Source: Komarekiella delphini-convector SJRDD-AB1 (lineage in GTDB: Bacteria > Cyanobacteriota > Cyanobacteriia > Cyanobacteriales > Nostocaceae). Taken from it: a stretch of 64,000 nucleotides of DNA. The first letter of the stretch is position 1. Each line of letters opens with the position of its first letter. This document shows, one piece after another, positions 62,149-64,000 of the stretch. The notes below the pieces were generated by a model, which saw only the letters and a list, made by a program, of their open reading frames with translations, was not told the DNA's origin and did no database searches. The stretch covers positions 1-64,000 of the forward strand of contig NZ_VJXY01000016.1 of the NCBI RefSeq assembly GCF_014831675.1, in the 5' to 3' direction. The position numbers were made by a program, and so were the translations under genes.

Positions 62149-64000
62149 TTAATTTTTTTCTCTTTTCGCTGATGTAGCGCGAGTAGTTTTAACGGTTACT
62201 GAATTTTGCAGATTTGCAATTTCCTTAAGTGCATCTTTATAACTATCTTTTTCTCCTTTCTGTTGAAACAGTTTGGCGGATTTTTTAAAATCTGCGATCG
62301 CACCCTTTTTATTCCCCATTTTGGCACGAACTATCCCCCGATTATAGTAGGCTAAACCATAGTTAGAATTAATGGCGATCGCCTGAGAATAATCTTCATT
62401 AGCTGCTTTTTTATTTCCCATTTCTAAATAGGCGTTACCACGATTATTGTAAGCCGCAGCATCTTTTGAATTTAATTCAAGCGCTTGGTTGTAATCTTCA
62501 ATTGCTCCTTTATAATCTCCAAAAGAAAAGCGGTGAAGACCTCTATGGATGTAAGCTGCTGTTAATTTAGGATTAATCTGTAAAACTTTATTGTAATCTT
62601 CAGTAGCTTCTAGCTGTTCTCCTTGATCACTATAAATATCACCACGATTAAGATAAGCTTCTATATATTTGGGATTAATACTAATTGCATTTGTATAATC
62701 TTTAATCGCAGCATCTTTTTGTTGATTAGCAACTTGAGTTAAACCCCGCTGATAATAGGCTTTAGCATCACTGGGATTAATCCCAATCACTGCATCAAAA
62801 TCCTGAATTGCTGCTTGTCTAAGTTTGAGGCGACGACGAAGAATACCCCGCTGTAAGTAGGCTTCGCTATAGTCAGGTTTAACGGCGATCGCTTTGCTAA
62901 AATCCCCAATTGCTCCTTTATTATCTTTTAGTTTAATCCGGGTAAGACCACGCCCATAATAAAAAAATGGGTTTTTAGCATCAAGTTTTATTGCTTGAGT
63001 ATAGTCAGCGATCGCTTCTTTATACTTACCTAATTCATAAAGAGAAAATCCTCTATCATAATAAGCATTAGCATCTTGAGGATTGAGCAAGATTGCTTGA
63101 CTAGAGTCTGCTTGTGCTTTTTGATAATCTCCTAGACGATAAAAAGTATCACCTCGCCTGTTGTAAGCCAGCGCATTTTGCGAATCTGATTGAATAGCTT
63201 TAGTAAAATCTTCAACTGCTTCTTGAAACTTTCCTGCTTCATATTTATTTACTCCTTGCTGGTACAGTTTTTGAGTATTACTTACAGGTTTTGGTGACTG
63301 AAAAAACCAAGTTCCGACACCAAGTGTAATACAACCAGCTATCCCTGACAGAATTAACCAGAGTTTTTTTTGATTCTGTTTTTCTTGATCATACTCATGT
63401 GTTAACTGTTTTAAGTCTTCTAAAACTTCGGTTGCATACTGGTAACGCTTGCGATAATTAAAACGCACCATCTTATTAAGAATATTGGCTAATTTTCTGC
63501 TAACTTCTGTGGTTTTGTTACGCCAGATAATTTCGCCTGTTAGCTGATTTTTCTGATTTTTTAATCTAGATATATCGTTTGCTTGTAACCCCATGATTGT
63601 TGCGATCGCAACTATACCTAAAGCGTAGATATCACTGTTATATTTGGGGTTTCCATGAGATTGTTCATTTGGTAGATATTCAGAATTTCCAACCTTAGTA
63701 ATTATGACTTCCTTAACAACACCGAAGTCAACCAAAACTAACTTTTTATCTGAGTGTCTACGAATAATATTTGTTGGTTTAATATCCCGGTGAATTATTC
63801 CTCGAACATGTACAAACACCAAAATTTCTAAGATTTCTAATAAGAGAGTAATTAGTTGGTCTTCCCTCAGAGGCTTGCCCTGTAAAACTTCCTCCGTTAA
63901 AGGATTACCAAATATATATTCTTGAACAATATAGAATTCTTCTTTTTCTTCAAAATAATCAATTAACTTCTGGATTTGGTTGTGTTCTTGTCCTAGTTGT
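62149..64000 (-). CDS. Ser/Thr protein kinase with ten TPRs (N-terminus outside window)
   Basis: The frame stays open through the right edge, where it reads FYIVQEYIFGNPLTEEVLQG, the kinase hinge region. It then has HRDIKPTNIIRR (catalytic loop), LVLVDFGVVKEV (DFG) and SHGNPKYNSDIYALGIVAIA (GxPxYxxxEx-type with substitution). A transmembrane helix LWLILSGIAGCITLGVGTWF follows, then ten TPR units beginning about NTQKLYQQGVNKYEAGKFQE, with AYYDRGFSLYELGKYKEAIA as a typical one. The P-loop and Lys lie upstream. It is a membrane signalling kinase; partners are unknown. Confidence 0.9.
   Translation of the reverse strand, partial: QLGQEHNQIQKLIDYFEEKEEFYIVQEYIFGNPLTEEVLQGKPLREDQLITLLLEILEILVFVHVRGIIHRDIKPTNIIRRHSDKKLVLVDFGVVKEVIITKVGNSEYLPNEQSHGNPKYNSDIYALGIVAIATIMGLQANDISRLKNQKNQLTGEIIWRNKTTEVSRKLANILNKMVRFNYRKRYQYATEVLEDLKQLTHEYDQEKQNQKKLWLILSGIAGCITLGVGTWFFQSPKPVSNTQKLYQQGVNKYEAGKFQEAVEDFTKAIQSDSQNALAYNRRGDTFYRLGDYQKAQADSSQAILLNPQDANAYYDRGFSLYELGKYKEAIADYTQAIKLDAKNPFFYYGRGLTRIKLKDNKGAIGDFSKAIAVKPDYSEAYLQRGILRRRLKLRQAAIQDFDAVIGINPSDAKAYYQRGLTQVANQQKDAAIKDYTNAISINPKYIEAYLNRGDIYSDQGEQLEATEDYNKVLQINPKLTAAYIHRGLHRFSFGDYKGAIEDYNQALELNSKDAAAYNNRGNAYLEMGNKKAANEDYSQAIAINSNYGLAYYNRGIVRAKMGNKKGAIADFKKSAKLFQQKGEKDSYKDALKEIANLQNSVTVKTTRATSAKREKN

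Overview
The window is cyanobacterial chromosome, most likely from a filamentous, heterocyst-forming (Nostocales-type) lineage. Evidence seen in the sequence: the HIP1 octamer GCGATCGC is scattered throughout; the S10/spc/alpha ribosomal clusters have the cyanobacterial order and lack rpsN and rpmD; chlL and chlN (dark chlorophyll synthesis) are present; there is a natFGH-bgtA amino-acid transporter and a xisH/xisI pair; and spacers are full of 7-nt tandem repeats (STRR-like) and palindromic dispersed repeats. The exact genus cannot be read from this.

Layout. 1-14.2 kb, plus strand: a long translation block (rpsC end, rplP, rpmC, rpsQ, rplN, rplX, rplE, rpsH, rplF, rplR, rpsE, rplO, secY, adk, infA, rpmJ, rpsM, rpsK, rpoA, rplQ, truA, rplM, rpsI, rpmE, prfA). 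Several spacers inside it hold copies of one palindromic repeat family. 14.2-16.9 kb: an accessory patch with an unknown gene, an XRE regulator behind paired direct repeats, and a DUF2887 gene destroyed by a stop, frameshifts and a 423-bp MITE. 16.9-32.3 kb: housekeeping genes on both strands (ABC-F ATPase, gpmI, secG, a metalloprotease, a glycosyltransferase, an MFS exporter, recO, deoC, a solitary m5C methyltransferase, a DUF697 GTPase, initiator tRNA, asparaginase, CGLD27, rsfS). 32.3-38.8 kb: exopolysaccharide-type genes (WcaI-like glycosyltransferase, STAS-sugar transferase fusion), queE and two cyanobacterial conserved proteins.

39.4-43.8 kb: the N-II type amino-acid ABC transporter, natF-natG-natH-bgtA. 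The natG-natH spacer is a 21-bp minisatellite that stays open as a perfect heptapeptide-repeat frame. 43.9-47.3 kb: a methyltransferase, a LysR regulator, and a Tat-exported PhoX-like phosphatase behind a candidate Pho box. 47.5-51.1 kb: accessory genes (xisH/xisI, retropepsin-like protein, orphan antitoxins, a 426-aa protein of unknown family). 51.2-54.4 kb: chlN, a DUF5331 gene and chlL on the minus strand. 55-60.3 kb: TIGR02450 protein, PRC-barrel protein and SMC. 60.7-64 kb: a DUF433/DUF5615 toxin-antitoxin pair whose antitoxin has a stop at codon 2, an HsdR-N-like protein with an altered catalytic residue, and a Ser/Thr kinase with ten TPRs cut by the window end.

No complete new defence or mobile system was found. 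The most unusual signals are the heptapeptide minisatellite inside the nat operon, the palindrome family in ribosomal spacers, the long hairpin leader before rpoA, the 20-bp-spaced direct repeats before the XRE gene, and repeat-derived in-frame insertions in SMC, TruA and possibly RecO.
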